From Pseudomonas asiatica (GTDB taxonomy: Bacteria > Pseudomonadota > Gammaproteobacteria > Pseudomonadales > Pseudomonadaceae): a stretch of 64,000 nt of DNA. This document shows, one piece after another, positions 37,472 to 46,297 of this stretch (the first letter of the stretch is position 1; the number at the start of each line of letters is the position of its first letter). Under the pieces are notes generated by a model. The model made no database searches. It saw only the letters and a list, made by a program, of their open reading frames with translations, and was not told where the DNA came from. Position numbers and translations under genes: made by a program. The stretch is taken from contig NZ_CP157874.1 in NCBI RefSeq assembly GCF_040214835.1, forward strand, positions 2,236,001-2,300,000. The letters are read 5' to 3'.

Positions 37472-38835
37472 GCTCGCTGCGCCAACGCACCTTGTGGCGG
37501 GTGATGCTGCTGTTGCTGGTCGGCAGCGGGTTGCTGGCGCTGTACAACTACCACGACAGCCGCCACGAAATTAACGAGGTGTACGACGCCCACCTGGCGC
37601 AGAACGCCCGGCTGCTGCAGGGCATCATGAGCCTGCCGGTGCAGGAGCAGAGCCGTGACGAGTTGTACCGTGCCTTCGACGAGGCCTTGAGCAAGGCCGG
37701 GCACCACAAGGTGGGGCACCGCTACGAGAGCAAGCTGGCCTTCCAGGTGTGGGCCGACGACAACGGGCTGCTGGTGCACACGCCCAGCGCCCCCCAGCTG
37801 GGGCAGGCGCCGCGGGTGCCAGGGTTTGCCGACGTGGTGGTGGACGGGCGCCGTTGGCGCAGTTTCGTCTTGCCGGTGCCGGAAAAACACTGGGTGATCT
37901 GGGTGGGCGAGCGCAATGACGTGCGTGACGACCTGATCGAACGCATCGTGCGGCACACGCTGTTGCCATTCCTGTTCGGCAGCCTGGCCCTGGCCTTGCT
38001 GGTGTGGGCGGCCATAGGCTGGGGGCTGCGGCCGCTGCAGAACATGGCCAGGGTGATCCGCGCCCGCCACGCCGAGTCGCTCGAGCCGTTGCAACTGGTG
38101 CCGTTGCCAAAGGAGCTGGAACCGATGCAGGCGGCGATCAACCGCCTGCTCGGGCAGATCGATGACCTGCTGCGCCGCGAGCACCGTTTCATCGCCGACG
38201 CTGCCCACGAGATGCGCACGCCCTTGGCCATCCTGCGCCTGCATGCGCAGAACGCCCTCAATGCAGACAGCGCTGCCGAGCGTGACAAGGCCCTGCAGTT
38301 CCTGATGGGCGGTGTCGACCGCCTTGCCCGGGTGGTCAACCAGCTGTTGACCCTGGCCCGCCTGGAGCCGCGGCCAGGCCGGCGCGACTGGCCGCGGGTG
38401 GACCTGGAGGGCGTGGTGGCCGAGACCCTTGCCGAGCTGACCCCATGGATCCTGGAGCGCGGGCTGGAGCCTTCGCTGGACATCGCCGCCGGCGACTACC
38501 ACTTGCATACCGACGCTGGCGCGCTGGGTATCGCCTTGCAGAACCTGGTGGCTAATGCAGTGGACCATTCGCCGGCAGGCGGTCGGGTCACCGTGACACT
38601 GCAGCGCGAAGGGCAGGCCTTGCTGGTCAGTGTCGATGACGAAGGGCCTGGCATCGCCGAAGTCGACCAGCAGCGGGTGTTCGAGCGCTTCTACAGCAAG
38701 GGCTCGACCAATGGCGCCGGGCTTGGGTTGTCGATCGTCAGCACCATCATGACCCGCCTGGGTGGCAGCGTGCAGTTGCGCAACCAGGCGCCACATGGGT
38801 TGCGCGCGACCTTGCGCCTGCCCGTGGGGTCCTGA
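37468..38835 (+). CDS. Sensor histidine kinase (QseC-like)
   Basis: A 455-residue inner-membrane kinase. A transmembrane helix at about 11-27, a periplasmic sensor domain to about 160, a second helix at about 166-186, a linker, then the DHp domain with phospho-acceptor His247 (DAAHEMRTPL) and an ATPase domain with N box QNLVANAVDHSPAGG, G1 DEGPGI and G2 GAGLGLSIV. Coupled to the response regulator by a 4-base overlap. The periplasmic domain has no motif that reveals the signal. It closes the seven-gene unit started at 32552. Confidence 0.95.
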   Translation: MSSLRQRTLWRVMLLLLVGSGLLALYNYHDSRHEINEVYDAHLAQNARLLQGIMSLPVQEQSRDELYRAFDEALSKAGHHKVGHRYESKLAFQVWADDNGLLVHTPSAPQLGQAPRVPGFADVVVDGRRWRSFVLPVPEKHWVIWVGERNDVRDDLIERIVRHTLLPFLFGSLALALLVWAAIGWGLRPLQNMARVIRARHAESLEPLQLVPLPKELEPMQAAINRLLGQIDDLLRREHRFIADAAHEMRTPLAILRLHAQNALNADSAAERDKALQFLMGGVDRLARVVNQLLTLARLEPRPGRRDWPRVDLEGVVAETLAELTPWILERGLEPSLDIAAGDYHLHTDAGALGIALQNLVANAVDHSPAGGRVTVTLQREGQALLVSVDDEGPGIAEVDQQRVFERFYSKGSTNGAGLGLSIVSTIMTRLGGSVQLRNQAPHGLRATLRLPVGS

Positions 38836-38841
38836 ACATCG

Positions 38842-39228
38842 CTAGTGTTTCTGGGCGATCTGGATCAGGTTACCGCAGGTGTCATCGAACACCGCTACGG
38901 TGACGGGCCCCATGTCGGTGGGCGTCTGGGTGAACTGCACGCCTGCCGCGCACAGCCGGGTATATTCGGCCTGGATGTCACGCACGCCGAACGAGGTGGC
39001 GGGGATGCCATCCTGCTTGAGCGCGGCCTTGTAGACCTTGGCGGCCGGGTGCGCGTCGGGTTCGAGCAGCAGCTCGACGCCGTTGGGGTCGTTGGGGGAA
39101 GTGAGCGTCAGCCAGCGGTGTCGGCCCATGGGGATATCGTGCTTGGGCTCGAAACCGAGTACGTAGTGGTAGAAAGCCAGGGCTTTGGCCTGGTCGTCGA
39201 CGAGGATGCTGGTGACCACGATCTTCAT
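38842..39228 (-). CDS. VOC family protein (glyoxalase-like)
   Basis: A 128-residue single VOC protein: MKIVVTSILVDDQAKALAFYHYVLGF, HRWLTLTSPNDPNGVELLLEPD and VAVFDDTCGNLIQIAQ. The final glutamate common in metal-binding VOC proteins is replaced by glutamine (LIQIAQ), so metal binding is uncertain. It belongs to the group annotated as bleomycin-resistance/extradiol dioxygenase-like. It converges with the kinase gene 6 bases away, so it is a separate unit. Confidence 0.85.
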   Translation of the reverse strand: MKIVVTSILVDDQAKALAFYHYVLGFEPKHDIPMGRHRWLTLTSPNDPNGVELLLEPDAHPAAKVYKAALKQDGIPATSFGVRDIQAEYTRLCAAGVQFTQTPTDMGPVTVAVFDDTCGNLIQIAQKH

Positions 39229-39304
39229 AAGCGCACGCCCTATGTCTGGAGCCGATGAGTACTAGTAAAGACAATCAGGGGTATTTGACCAGCGGGCTGC
39301 CAGG

Positions 39305-39386
39305 CTCCTGTGGGCTTTAGCCGCGAACACCGGCGAAGCCCGTGCCATGCGCCGCGTCGGATTCTTCGCGGCTAAAGTCCCCCTAC
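39305..39386. repeat. REPIN with degenerate arms
   Basis: TCCTGTGGGCTTTAGCCGCGAACACC...GGATTCTTCGCGGCTAAAGTCCCCCTAC: inverted REP arms of the GCTTTAGCCGCGAA type. The arms have small deletions compared with 18241 (GGAGCGGC missing). It lies between two divergent genes. Confidence 0.85.
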
Positions 39387-39505
39387 AAAAAACCTGCTCA
39401 AGCCATAGGTAAATCCTTCATCACCCGGCCCCCACCCAGCCGCTGCCAAGGGTAAAGTGACAGGCATGATCCCAGCGCGCCCAGACCGGCGTCAGAGAGG
39501 TGCCC

Positions 39506-40411
39506 GTGGCGGCCTACACATTGCGACAACTCAAGTACTTCGTCACTACCGTCGAGGCCGGCAGCGTGGCCGAGGCTTCACGCCAGCTGTACATCGCCCA
39601 GCCTTCCATCTCCACGGCCATCAAGAGCCTGGAGGAAAGCTTCGGCGTGCAGCTGTTCATCCGTCACCACGCCCAGGGTGTGTCACTGACGCCCAGCGGC
39701 AAGCGCTTCTATGCCAAGACCAAGTCGCTGCTGCAGATGGCCCACGAATTCGAACAGAACGCCCTGGCCGACAACGACACCGTGGCCGGGCAAATCGACA
39801 TCGGCTGCTTCGAAACCGTGGCACCGCTGTACCTGCCGCGCCTGATCGCCGGCTTTCGCCAGCGTTACCCGGGGGTGGATATCCGCCTGCGCGACGGCGA
39901 GCAGCAGGACCTGATCCAGGGCCTGACCGCCGGTACCTTCGACCTGGCGTTCCTCTACGACCATGACCTGGACGGCACCATCGAGGCCGAGCCGCTGATG
40001 CCGCCGCAGAAACCCTATGTGCTGCTGCCCGAGAACCACCGCTTCGCCGGGCAGGCCCAGGTGTCGCTGCGTGACCTGTGCCCGGAGCCGATGATCCTGC
40101 TGGACGTGGCCCCCAGCCGTACCTACTTCGTCAGCCTTTTCAACGAAATGGGCCTCACGCCCAACATCGTCTTCAGCTCGCCGTCGATCGAGATGGTGCG
40201 CGGCATGGTCGGGCAGGGCTTCGGTTTTTCGCTGCTGGTGACGCGGCCGCACTCGGAGTACACCTACGACGGGCAACGCCTGGCCATGCTGGATATCGCC
40301 GAGCCAGTGGCGCTGTCAGGGCTGGCGGCGGCCTGGTTGAAGCGGGTGCAGCTGACCAAGCCGGCGCAGTTGTTCGTGGAGTTCTGCCGGGAGCAGCTGG
40401 CGAAGTTCTGA
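39506..40411 (+). CDS. LysR-family transcriptional regulator
   Basis: A 301-residue LysR regulator: helix-turn-helix at about 15-45 (GSVAEASRQLYIAQPSISTAI, then LEESFGVQLFIRH) and a substrate-binding domain from about residue 90. GTG 39506 is preferred because AGAGAGG lies 5 bases upstream; a GTG two codons earlier is possible. No divergent enzyme gene with clear metabolic role adjoins, so its target is unknown. Confidence 0.88.
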   Translation: MAAYTLRQLKYFVTTVEAGSVAEASRQLYIAQPSISTAIKSLEESFGVQLFIRHHAQGVSLTPSGKRFYAKTKSLLQMAHEFEQNALADNDTVAGQIDIGCFETVAPLYLPRLIAGFRQRYPGVDIRLRDGEQQDLIQGLTAGTFDLAFLYDHDLDGTIEAEPLMPPQKPYVLLPENHRFAGQAQVSLRDLCPEPMILLDVAPSRTYFVSLFNEMGLTPNIVFSSPSIEMVRGMVGQGFGFSLLVTRPHSEYTYDGQRLAMLDIAEPVALSGLAAAWLKRVQLTKPAQLFVEFCREQLAKF

Positions 40412-40449
40412 TACGGGCACGCCGTGCAGGAGCATGGCGTGCCCGTTGG

Positions 40450-40923
40450 TCAGGGGTTGACCTGATAGCCGCGCCCTTGCAGGCACCCGGCATAGGCACT
40501 GGCATGAGCCTGGGCTTTCGCTTCGTCCTGGCCGCGCCGGTCCTGACGGCGGTCCTGACGCTGGCGCATGCCACCGACCGCAGCACCGGCGGCGGCCACT
40601 TCGCCGGCGCGGTTCTGCCGGTATTGCTCTTTGGCATCGTCACCGACCCGGTCATACAGCTCGTCGTGCTGGTTGCCGCGCACCTGCGCGCCTGCCGCAC
40701 CGGCAACCGCGCCGGCCGCGGCACCGCGTACCCGGCCACCGACATGGGGGTCGCTGGAGGTCGCGGCACTGTTCGCGGCATTGGTCGCGACGGTATTGCA
40801 ATCATTGATATCCAGTTGCATCTGCTGGCTGCTCTGGCCCTTGAGCGGCACCACCGACTGCGCCTGGGTTGCCGATGCCGCGCACAGCAGCACCAGCAGG
40901 CAACTCCACGTCATCGTACGCAT
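40450..40923 (-). CDS. Small exported protein with glycine-zipper-like segment
   Basis: A 157-residue protein with signal peptide (about residues 1-21, cleavage after ATQA) and a glycine/alanine-rich stretch (VRGAAAGAVAGAAGAQVRG) that resembles glycine-zipper segments, followed by an Arg/Gln/Asp-rich region and a C-terminal GCLQGRGYQV seen in similar periplasmic or outer-membrane proteins. Two cysteines remain after cleavage (DCNTV and AGCL). Function unknown. Confidence 0.8.
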   Translation of the reverse strand: MRTMTWSCLLVLLCAASATQAQSVVPLKGQSSQQMQLDINDCNTVATNAANSAATSSDPHVGGRVRGAAAGAVAGAAGAQVRGNQHDELYDRVGDDAKEQYRQNRAGEVAAAGAAVGGMRQRQDRRQDRRGQDEAKAQAHASAYAGCLQGRGYQVNP

Positions 40924-41074
40924 GGCAAACCTCCAGCGGGTGGGGATCCCGTTTCACAGAATAGTTCGCCTTTGCTGCCGATGATGGCAGTTTTGCCGGG
41001 ATGGTCTAAACCGGATATCAAGCGTGGTTCGCCTGCGTATCACGGCGTGAATCCGGGCTACCTGTGGAAACCCC

Positions 41075-41671
41075 ATGAGCCAGACCCAGCACCTGATCAT
41101 CTGTGAGTACTGTGACACGGTGTACCACCGTGCGCCGCTGCTCAAGCACCAGCGCGCCGTTTGCCAGCGCTGTGGCGGCGTGCTGTACCGGCACACCTCG
41201 CTGACCGTGCAGCAGCGGCTTGCCCTGAGCGTGACGGGTGGCATCCTGCTGGTGTTCGCCAATTTCTACCCGGTGATGACCATCGGCATGCAGGGGCTCA
41301 CCCATTCCGCGACATTATGGGACTCGGTGCAGATCCTCAGCCACGGCAGTATCACCTTCATCGCCCTGGTCATGGCCTTGTCGATCATCTTTGCGCCGGT
41401 GCTGCAGATTACCCTGTTGTGCTGGCTATTGAGTTTCGCCCTGGCCGGCCAGCGCGCCCCCGGCTTTGCCCTGTGCATGCGCAGCCTGGAGAGCCTGCGG
41501 CCGTGGAGCATGCTGGAGGTGTGCCTGCTGGGGGCGATGGTGGCGGTGATCAAGCTGGCGGGGTTGCTCGATGTGATACCCGGCATCGGCCTGCTGGCCC
41601 TGGCCGCACTGAGCATGCTGATCATCCATATTGCCGGCAAGGACATCCGCGACCTTTGGGAGCAGGTATGA
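41075..41671 (+). CDS. pqiA: Paraquat-inducible protein A domain, first half
   Basis: A 198-residue inner-membrane protein: an N-terminal zinc-ribbon (CEYC at about 11-14, CQRC at about 31-34) and about four transmembrane helices. E. coli PqiA is one protein of about 417 residues with two such modules; here they are separate genes, this one being the first. It starts the pqiA-pqiA-pqiB-pqiC operon of the MCE envelope lipid-transport type. The stop overlaps the next start (ATGA). Confidence 0.88.
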   Translation: MSQTQHLIICEYCDTVYHRAPLLKHQRAVCQRCGGVLYRHTSLTVQQRLALSVTGGILLVFANFYPVMTIGMQGLTHSATLWDSVQILSHGSITFIALVMALSIIFAPVLQITLLCWLLSFALAGQRAPGFALCMRSLESLRPWSMLEVCLLGAMVAVIKLAGLLDVIPGIGLLALAALSMLIIHIAGKDIRDLWEQV

Positions 41672-42312
41672 ATACCCCGGCCAACGCCGACGACCTGGGC
41701 CTGTGCCTGTGCCATGGCTGCGGCCAGGCCTGCGAACTGGGCAGCGGCAAGCACACCTGCGAGCGCTGTGGTGCCGCCATCCACCGGCGCAAGGCCAATG
41801 CCATCAGCCGCGGCTGGGCGTTTCTGCTGGCGGCGCTGGTTTTCTACATCCCCGCCAACCTGCTGCCGGTGATGCACACCGAAATGCTCGGCAGTGGCAG
41901 CGCAAGCACCATTGGCGGTGGTGTGCTGGAGTTCTGGGAGGCAGGGGCCTGGGACATCGCACTGATCATCTTCATTGCCAGCGTGGGCGTGCCGGCCATC
42001 AAGTTCTTTTCGCTCGGCCTGTTGCTGTTCACCGCCCAGCGCGGCTCTACCTGGGCTTGCCGACAGCGCTCGCAGCTGTACCGTTTCGTCGAGCTGATCG
42101 GCTACTGGTCGATGCTCGATGTGATGGTGGTGGCGCTGGTGGCGGCGCTGGTGCAGCTGCGCGGGCTGGGCACCATCGAGCCGCGGGTGGGCATCCTGTT
42201 TTTCGGCATGGTGGTGGTACTGACCATGTTTTCTGCGATGAGCTTCGATCCACGCCTGATCTGGGATAGCCGTGCCAACGAGGGAGGCCGCATTGATGGT
42301 GCAACAGACTGA
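41668..42312 (+). CDS. pqiA: Paraquat-inducible protein A domain, second half
   Basis: A 214-residue inner-membrane protein with two CxxC pairs (CHGC and CERC, about residues 14-37) and four hydrophobic helices, including FLLAALVFYIPANLLPVMHTE and VMVVALVAALVQL. It is the second PqiA-type module, coupled by 4 bases to the first gene, and overlaps the pqiB start by 17 bases. PqiA anchors PqiB in the inner membrane in the E. coli model. Confidence 0.88.
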   Translation: MNTPANADDLGLCLCHGCGQACELGSGKHTCERCGAAIHRRKANAISRGWAFLLAALVFYIPANLLPVMHTEMLGSGSASTIGGGVLEFWEAGAWDIALIIFIASVGVPAIKFFSLGLLLFTAQRGSTWACRQRSQLYRFVELIGYWSMLDVMVVALVAALVQLRGLGTIEPRVGILFFGMVVVLTMFSAMSFDPRLIWDSRANEGGRIDGATD

Positions 42313-43936
42313 CAAGCGCGAGGGCGCGGGGCAGGTTGAAGTGCACACCCGGCGCTGGAGTGTGTCGCTGGTATGGATCGTGCCGATACTGGCGATCCTG
42401 ATCGGCGCTTCGCTGGTGGTGCGCAACTGGATGCAGCAGGGCCCGGTCATCGCCATTTCCTTCCACACCGGGGAAGGGCTGGTGGCGCACAAGACCCAGG
42501 TCAAGTACCGCAGCGTGGTGATCGGCGAAGTCACTACGGTGGACCTGGCCGACGACAAGAAGAGCGTGGTCGCCAAGGTCCAGCTGTCCAACGACGCCCG
42601 CGCGTTCGCCACCCAGGGGGCGCGCTTCTGGGTGGTGCGGCCACGCATTGGCGTGGGCGGCGTGTCCGGTGTGGACACGCTGCTGTCGGGCAGTTTCATC
42701 GGGGCGGATTCCGGCGCATCGAAAGTGCCGGAGAAGTCCTTTGTCGGCCTGGAGCTGCCACCGCCGATCACCTACGACGAAAAGGGCAAGCGCTTTGTGC
42801 TCACCGCCAGTGACCTGGGGTCGCTGGATATTGGCTCGTCGATCTACTACCGCAAGATCCCGGTGGGCGAGGTGGTGTCCTTTGCCCTGCAGGGCGATGG
42901 CAAGGGCGTGGAGATCGGCGTGTTCGTGCAGGCCCCCTACGACAGCTTCGTCACCGCCGATACCCGCTTCTGGAACGCCAGTGGCGTCGACATGCAGATC
43001 GGTGCCAACGGCCTGAAGATCGATACCGAATCACTGTCGTCGATCCTAGTGGGCGGGCTGGCCTTTGGCTCGCCCGACTTCGCCCCGCAAGCCGAGCCCG
43101 CTGCCGACCAGGCGCGCTTCCAGCTGTTTGCCGACCGTGACGCCGCCCTGGCACCGCCCAGTGGCCAGGCGCAGTACCTGCAATTGCGCTTCGACCAGGC
43201 CATGCGCGGCCTGTCGGTGGGAGCGCCGGTGGAGTTCAAGGGGGTGGAGTTTGGCCGGGTCACTTCGGTCAAGCTCGACTACGATGCCACCCGGCAGACC
43301 TTCCCGGTGGTGGTCGATGCGGTGATCTACCCGCAGCGGTTGGGGCCGGTGCACCGCAAGATGCTGTCCGTGTTCAAGCATGCCGAAGGCGACATGGACG
43401 GCGCGCGCCGGCTGATCGGCACCTTCGTCGAGCACGGGCTGCGGGCCCAGGCGCGCAGCGGCAACCTGATCACCGGGCAGATGTTCATTTCCCTGGACTT
43501 CTACCCCGATGCCCCCAAGGTGGCTTTCGACAAGACCGCAGACCCTATCACCATCCCCACCTTGCCCGGCAGCCTGGAGCAGTTGCAGGAACAGCTGCAA
43601 CGGGTGGTGGAGCGCATCAGCAAACTGCCGCTGGAGAGCATCGCCAACAACCTGGACGGCAGCCTGCGAGAGTTGCGCGCCAGCCTCAAGCAGTTCAATG
43701 GCCAGACGCTGCCGGACGTGAAGGTGGCGCTGGACGAAGTGCACAAGACCCTGCGCACCGCCAATTCGGCCATTTCCGAAGACTCGCCGCAGCGCGAGCG
43801 GATGGGCGAAACCCTGGACGAACTGGAGCGCATGTCGCGTTCGCTGCGTGACCTTGCCGATTACCTGGGCCGGCACCCCGAGTCGCTGATACGCGGCCGG
43901 CCGAAAGCGGCCGCTGCCGCCGACCTTGAACCCTGA
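42296..43936 (+). CDS. pqiB: PqiB-type MCE (MlaD) protein
   Basis: A 546-residue periplasm-spanning protein with one N-terminal transmembrane helix (about residues 22-42, VSLVWIVPILAILIGASLVV) and three MCE domains, each opening with a hydrophobic strand and GL-x-K-x-V-x-Y-x-G-like pattern (VAHKTQVKYRSVVIGEV, DIGSSIYYRKIPVGEV, SVGAPVEFKGVEFGRV). The C-terminal part (about 420-520) is helical and would form the needle-like channel for lipids between membranes. ATG 42296 follows GGAGG by 8 bases. Length and domain number equal E. coli PqiB. Confidence 0.92.
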   Translation: MVQQTDKREGAGQVEVHTRRWSVSLVWIVPILAILIGASLVVRNWMQQGPVIAISFHTGEGLVAHKTQVKYRSVVIGEVTTVDLADDKKSVVAKVQLSNDARAFATQGARFWVVRPRIGVGGVSGVDTLLSGSFIGADSGASKVPEKSFVGLELPPPITYDEKGKRFVLTASDLGSLDIGSSIYYRKIPVGEVVSFALQGDGKGVEIGVFVQAPYDSFVTADTRFWNASGVDMQIGANGLKIDTESLSSILVGGLAFGSPDFAPQAEPAADQARFQLFADRDAALAPPSGQAQYLQLRFDQAMRGLSVGAPVEFKGVEFGRVTSVKLDYDATRQTFPVVVDAVIYPQRLGPVHRKMLSVFKHAEGDMDGARRLIGTFVEHGLRAQARSGNLITGQMFISLDFYPDAPKVAFDKTADPITIPTLPGSLEQLQEQLQRVVERISKLPLESIANNLDGSLRELRASLKQFNGQTLPDVKVALDEVHKTLRTANSAISEDSPQRERMGETLDELERMSRSLRDLADYLGRHPESLIRGRPKAAAAADLEP

Positions 43937-43947
43937 GGAGACAGCCG

Positions 43948-44484
43948 ATGCATCGACTGCGCAATGTGTGTGGCGCTGGCCTGCTGGCCGTGCTGTGGGG
44001 CTGCAGCAGTACCCCGAACAACTATCACACGCTGGTACCGAGCGAACCGGTGCGCGACGGTGGCCAGCGCATCCAGGTGGCGAGGGTGGCCGTGCCGCCG
44101 CAGGTGGACCGCCCGCAGTTGGTGGTGCGGCAAGGGCAGAGCGGCCTGGCCATCCTCGAGACGGAGTGGTGGGGGGCCGACCTGGTGGATGAGTTCCGCA
44201 GCGCCTTGCAGGACCAGTTGGGCGGGCCGGTGGGTGGCGGCAAGGCGTTGCTGCGGGTGGACGTGCAGCGCTTCGATAGCGTGCCGGGGCGCTATGCATC
44301 GCTGGAGGCGGTATGGCGCCTGACGCGCCCGGGTGCGGCCGAACTGACCTGCCGTACCTCGCTGCAGACGCCCGCGGACAACAGCATCGCCAGCCTGGTC
44401 AATGCCCACCAGGCCAACCTGCGCAAACTGGCCGAGGCGGTGCGGGGGAGTGCCCGGCAGGGCAGCTGTTCTACATCTGCCTGA
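43948..44484 (+). CDS. pqiC: PqiC-type outer-membrane lipoprotein
   Basis: A 178-residue lipoprotein: signal peptide ending in lipobox LWGC (Cys19), then an ABC-transport auxiliary component (DUF330/PqiC) domain with VARVAVPPQVDRPQLVVR and WGADLVDEFRSALQDQL. It would dock PqiB at the outer membrane. It is 11 bases after pqiB and ends the operon; a REPIN follows. Confidence 0.9.
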   Translation: MHRLRNVCGAGLLAVLWGCSSTPNNYHTLVPSEPVRDGGQRIQVARVAVPPQVDRPQLVVRQGQSGLAILETEWWGADLVDEFRSALQDQLGGPVGGGKALLRVDVQRFDSVPGRYASLEAVWRLTRPGAAELTCRTSLQTPADNSIASLVNAHQANLRKLAEAVRGSARQGSCSTSA

Positions 44485-44500
44485 GCATCTCGCCGACCGT

Positions 44501-44616
44501 TGTAGGAGCGGCCTTGTGTCGCGAAAGGGCCGCAAAGCGGCCCCAGCAATTGTTGCTGTAACGCTGAAAGCCGGGGGCCGCTTCGCGGCCCTATCGCGAC
44601 ACAAGGCCGCTCCTAC
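44501..44616. repeat. REPIN between pqiC and permease gene
   Basis: TGTAGGAGCGGCCTTGTGTCGCG with head GGGCCGCAAAGCGGCCCC, a short spacer, then GGGCCGCTTCGCGGCCC and the inverse arm ending CTCCTACA. The remaining 150 bases to the permease contain the AT-rich promoter region but no gene. Confidence 0.9.
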
Positions 44617-44771
44617 ACAGAGCGCGCTTCTGCGAATTTCCCGAATTTCCTTCATACATTTGTACAGGCCAGCGCCTGCGCACCTGTTTTTTTGCGATAG
44701 GCCATGCGCTGGCCCCTGCATACCCTTGCGAAGCGGCAATGTTGATTACTAATAATAAAAGGAGACAACCA

Positions 44772-46157
44772 ATGCCGATTCAGTCGGAGCATGACCCGCG
44801 TCTCAAGCGTGCCCTCAAGACCCGGCACATCAGCATGCTGGCCCTGGGCGGTGTGATCGGGGCCGGTCTGTTCGTAGGGTCCAGCGCGGTTATCGCATCA
44901 ACCGGCCCGGGTGCCTTCATCACCTATGCCATCACCGGCCTGATCGTCGCGCTGGTGATGCGCATGCTCGGCGAAATGGCCGCCGCGCACCCGGCCAAAG
45001 GTTCGTTCGTCGACTACGCCCGGTTGGCCTTCGGGCGCCCGGCCGGGTACATGACCGGTTGGCTGTACTGGTACTTCTGGGTGATCGTGGTCGGCTTCGA
45101 GGCCGTGGTCGGCGGGCAGATCATCAATGCCTGGCTGCCCGATATCCCGGTGTGGGCCATTGCCCTGGGCCTGATGGTCGGCATGACCTTGCTCAACCTG
45201 ATGTCGGTGCACTCGTTTGGCGAGGCCGAATACTGGTTCGCCGGCATCAAGGTCGCGGCCATCGTGGTGTTTCTGGTCGTGGCCGGGTTGTACGTGTTCA
45301 ACCTGTGGCCTGGCTCCAGCGCCAGTTTTGCCAACCTCACCCAGCATGGCGGCTTCCTTCCCCATGGGGTAGGTGCGTTGTTCACCGGGGTGGTGGTGGT
45401 GATCTTCTCCATGACCGGTGTGGAAGTCGCCACCCTGGCAGCGGCCGAATCGGAAGACCCGTCGCGCAACATCCGCAAGGCAGTGAACACGGTGATGCTG
45501 CGCATCCTGGTGTTCTTCGTGCTGGCGACGTTCTTCATCGTGGTGGCACAGCCATGGACCTCGATCACCCCCGGCAAGTCGCCGTTCGTGACCACCCTGG
45601 AGCATATCGGCATTCCCGGCGCAGGCGACATGCTCACCGTGGTCATCCTGGTGGCGGTACTGTCGGTACTCAATGCCGGGCTGTATACCTCGTCGCGGTT
45701 GCTCTATGTGCTGGCCTCCAACGGTGAGGCGCCACGCTGGGTGGCCAAGGTCAGCGGCAATGGCGTACCCGTACGCGGGGTGATTGCCTCGACCTTGGTG
45801 GGCTATGGCTGCGTGGTGATTGCGGCGCTTTGGCCGGATACCGTGTTCCAGTTCCTGATCAACTCGTCCGGCACGGTGTTCCTGTTCGTCTACCTGGTGA
45901 TCTGCCTGTCGCAGCTCAGGCTGCGGCGCAAATGGGTGGCGGAAGGTACGCTGAAGTTCGCCATGTGGGGGCATCCGTGGTTGCCGTTGCTGGTGACCGG
46001 GTCGATCGTGGCGGTGCTGGTGAGCATGGCCTTCGACCCGAGCATGCGGGTGAGCCTGGGGCAATGCGTGGTTGCGATTGTGGTGATTGCGGTTTCGTAT
46101 GCGATGGTGCGGGGGCCGCGGGGGCAGCAGCCTGGTGCAGAGGTTGGGTTGAACTGA
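44772..46157 (+). CDS. Amino-acid permease (AAT family, GabP-like)
   Basis: A 461-residue, twelve-helix amino-acid:H+ symporter. Hallmarks: LKTRHISMLALGGVIGAGLFVGSS, STGPGAFITYAITGL, YWYFWVIVVGFEAVVGG, SMTGVEVATLAAAES. These resemble GABA permease GabP more than aromatic or lysine permeases, but substrate is not fixed by sequence. ATG 44772 has GGAGA 7 bases upstream. It faces a PucR-type regulator across a REPIN. Confidence 0.9.
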   Translation: MPIQSEHDPRLKRALKTRHISMLALGGVIGAGLFVGSSAVIASTGPGAFITYAITGLIVALVMRMLGEMAAAHPAKGSFVDYARLAFGRPAGYMTGWLYWYFWVIVVGFEAVVGGQIINAWLPDIPVWAIALGLMVGMTLLNLMSVHSFGEAEYWFAGIKVAAIVVFLVVAGLYVFNLWPGSSASFANLTQHGGFLPHGVGALFTGVVVVIFSMTGVEVATLAAAESEDPSRNIRKAVNTVMLRILVFFVLATFFIVVAQPWTSITPGKSPFVTTLEHIGIPGAGDMLTVVILVAVLSVLNAGLYTSSRLLYVLASNGEAPRWVAKVSGNGVPVRGVIASTLVGYGCVVIAALWPDTVFQFLINSSGTVFLFVYLVICLSQLRLRRKWVAEGTLKFAMWGHPWLPLLVTGSIVAVLVSMAFDPSMRVSLGQCVVAIVVIAVSYAMVRGPRGQQPGAEVGLN

Positions 46158-46166
46158 GGTGTATCT

Positions 46167-46292
46167 GGGGCCGCTTTGCGGCCCATCGCGACACAAGGCC
46201 GCTCCTACAAGGGGATCGCACCAGGTCGGACCTGTATGCGATCTCCTTGTAGGAGCGGCCTTGTGTCGCGACAGGGGCGCAAAGCGCCCCCA
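46167..46292. repeat. REPIN between convergent permease and PucR genes
   Basis: GGGGCCGCTTTGCGGCCCATCGCGACACAAGGCCGCTCCTACA and its inverse copy enclosing about 40 bases. The second head reads GGGGCGCAAAGCGCCCCC, a slightly different hairpin. It fills the gap between two gene ends and may act as a two-way terminator. Confidence 0.9.
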
Positions 46293-46297
46293 AGGGC

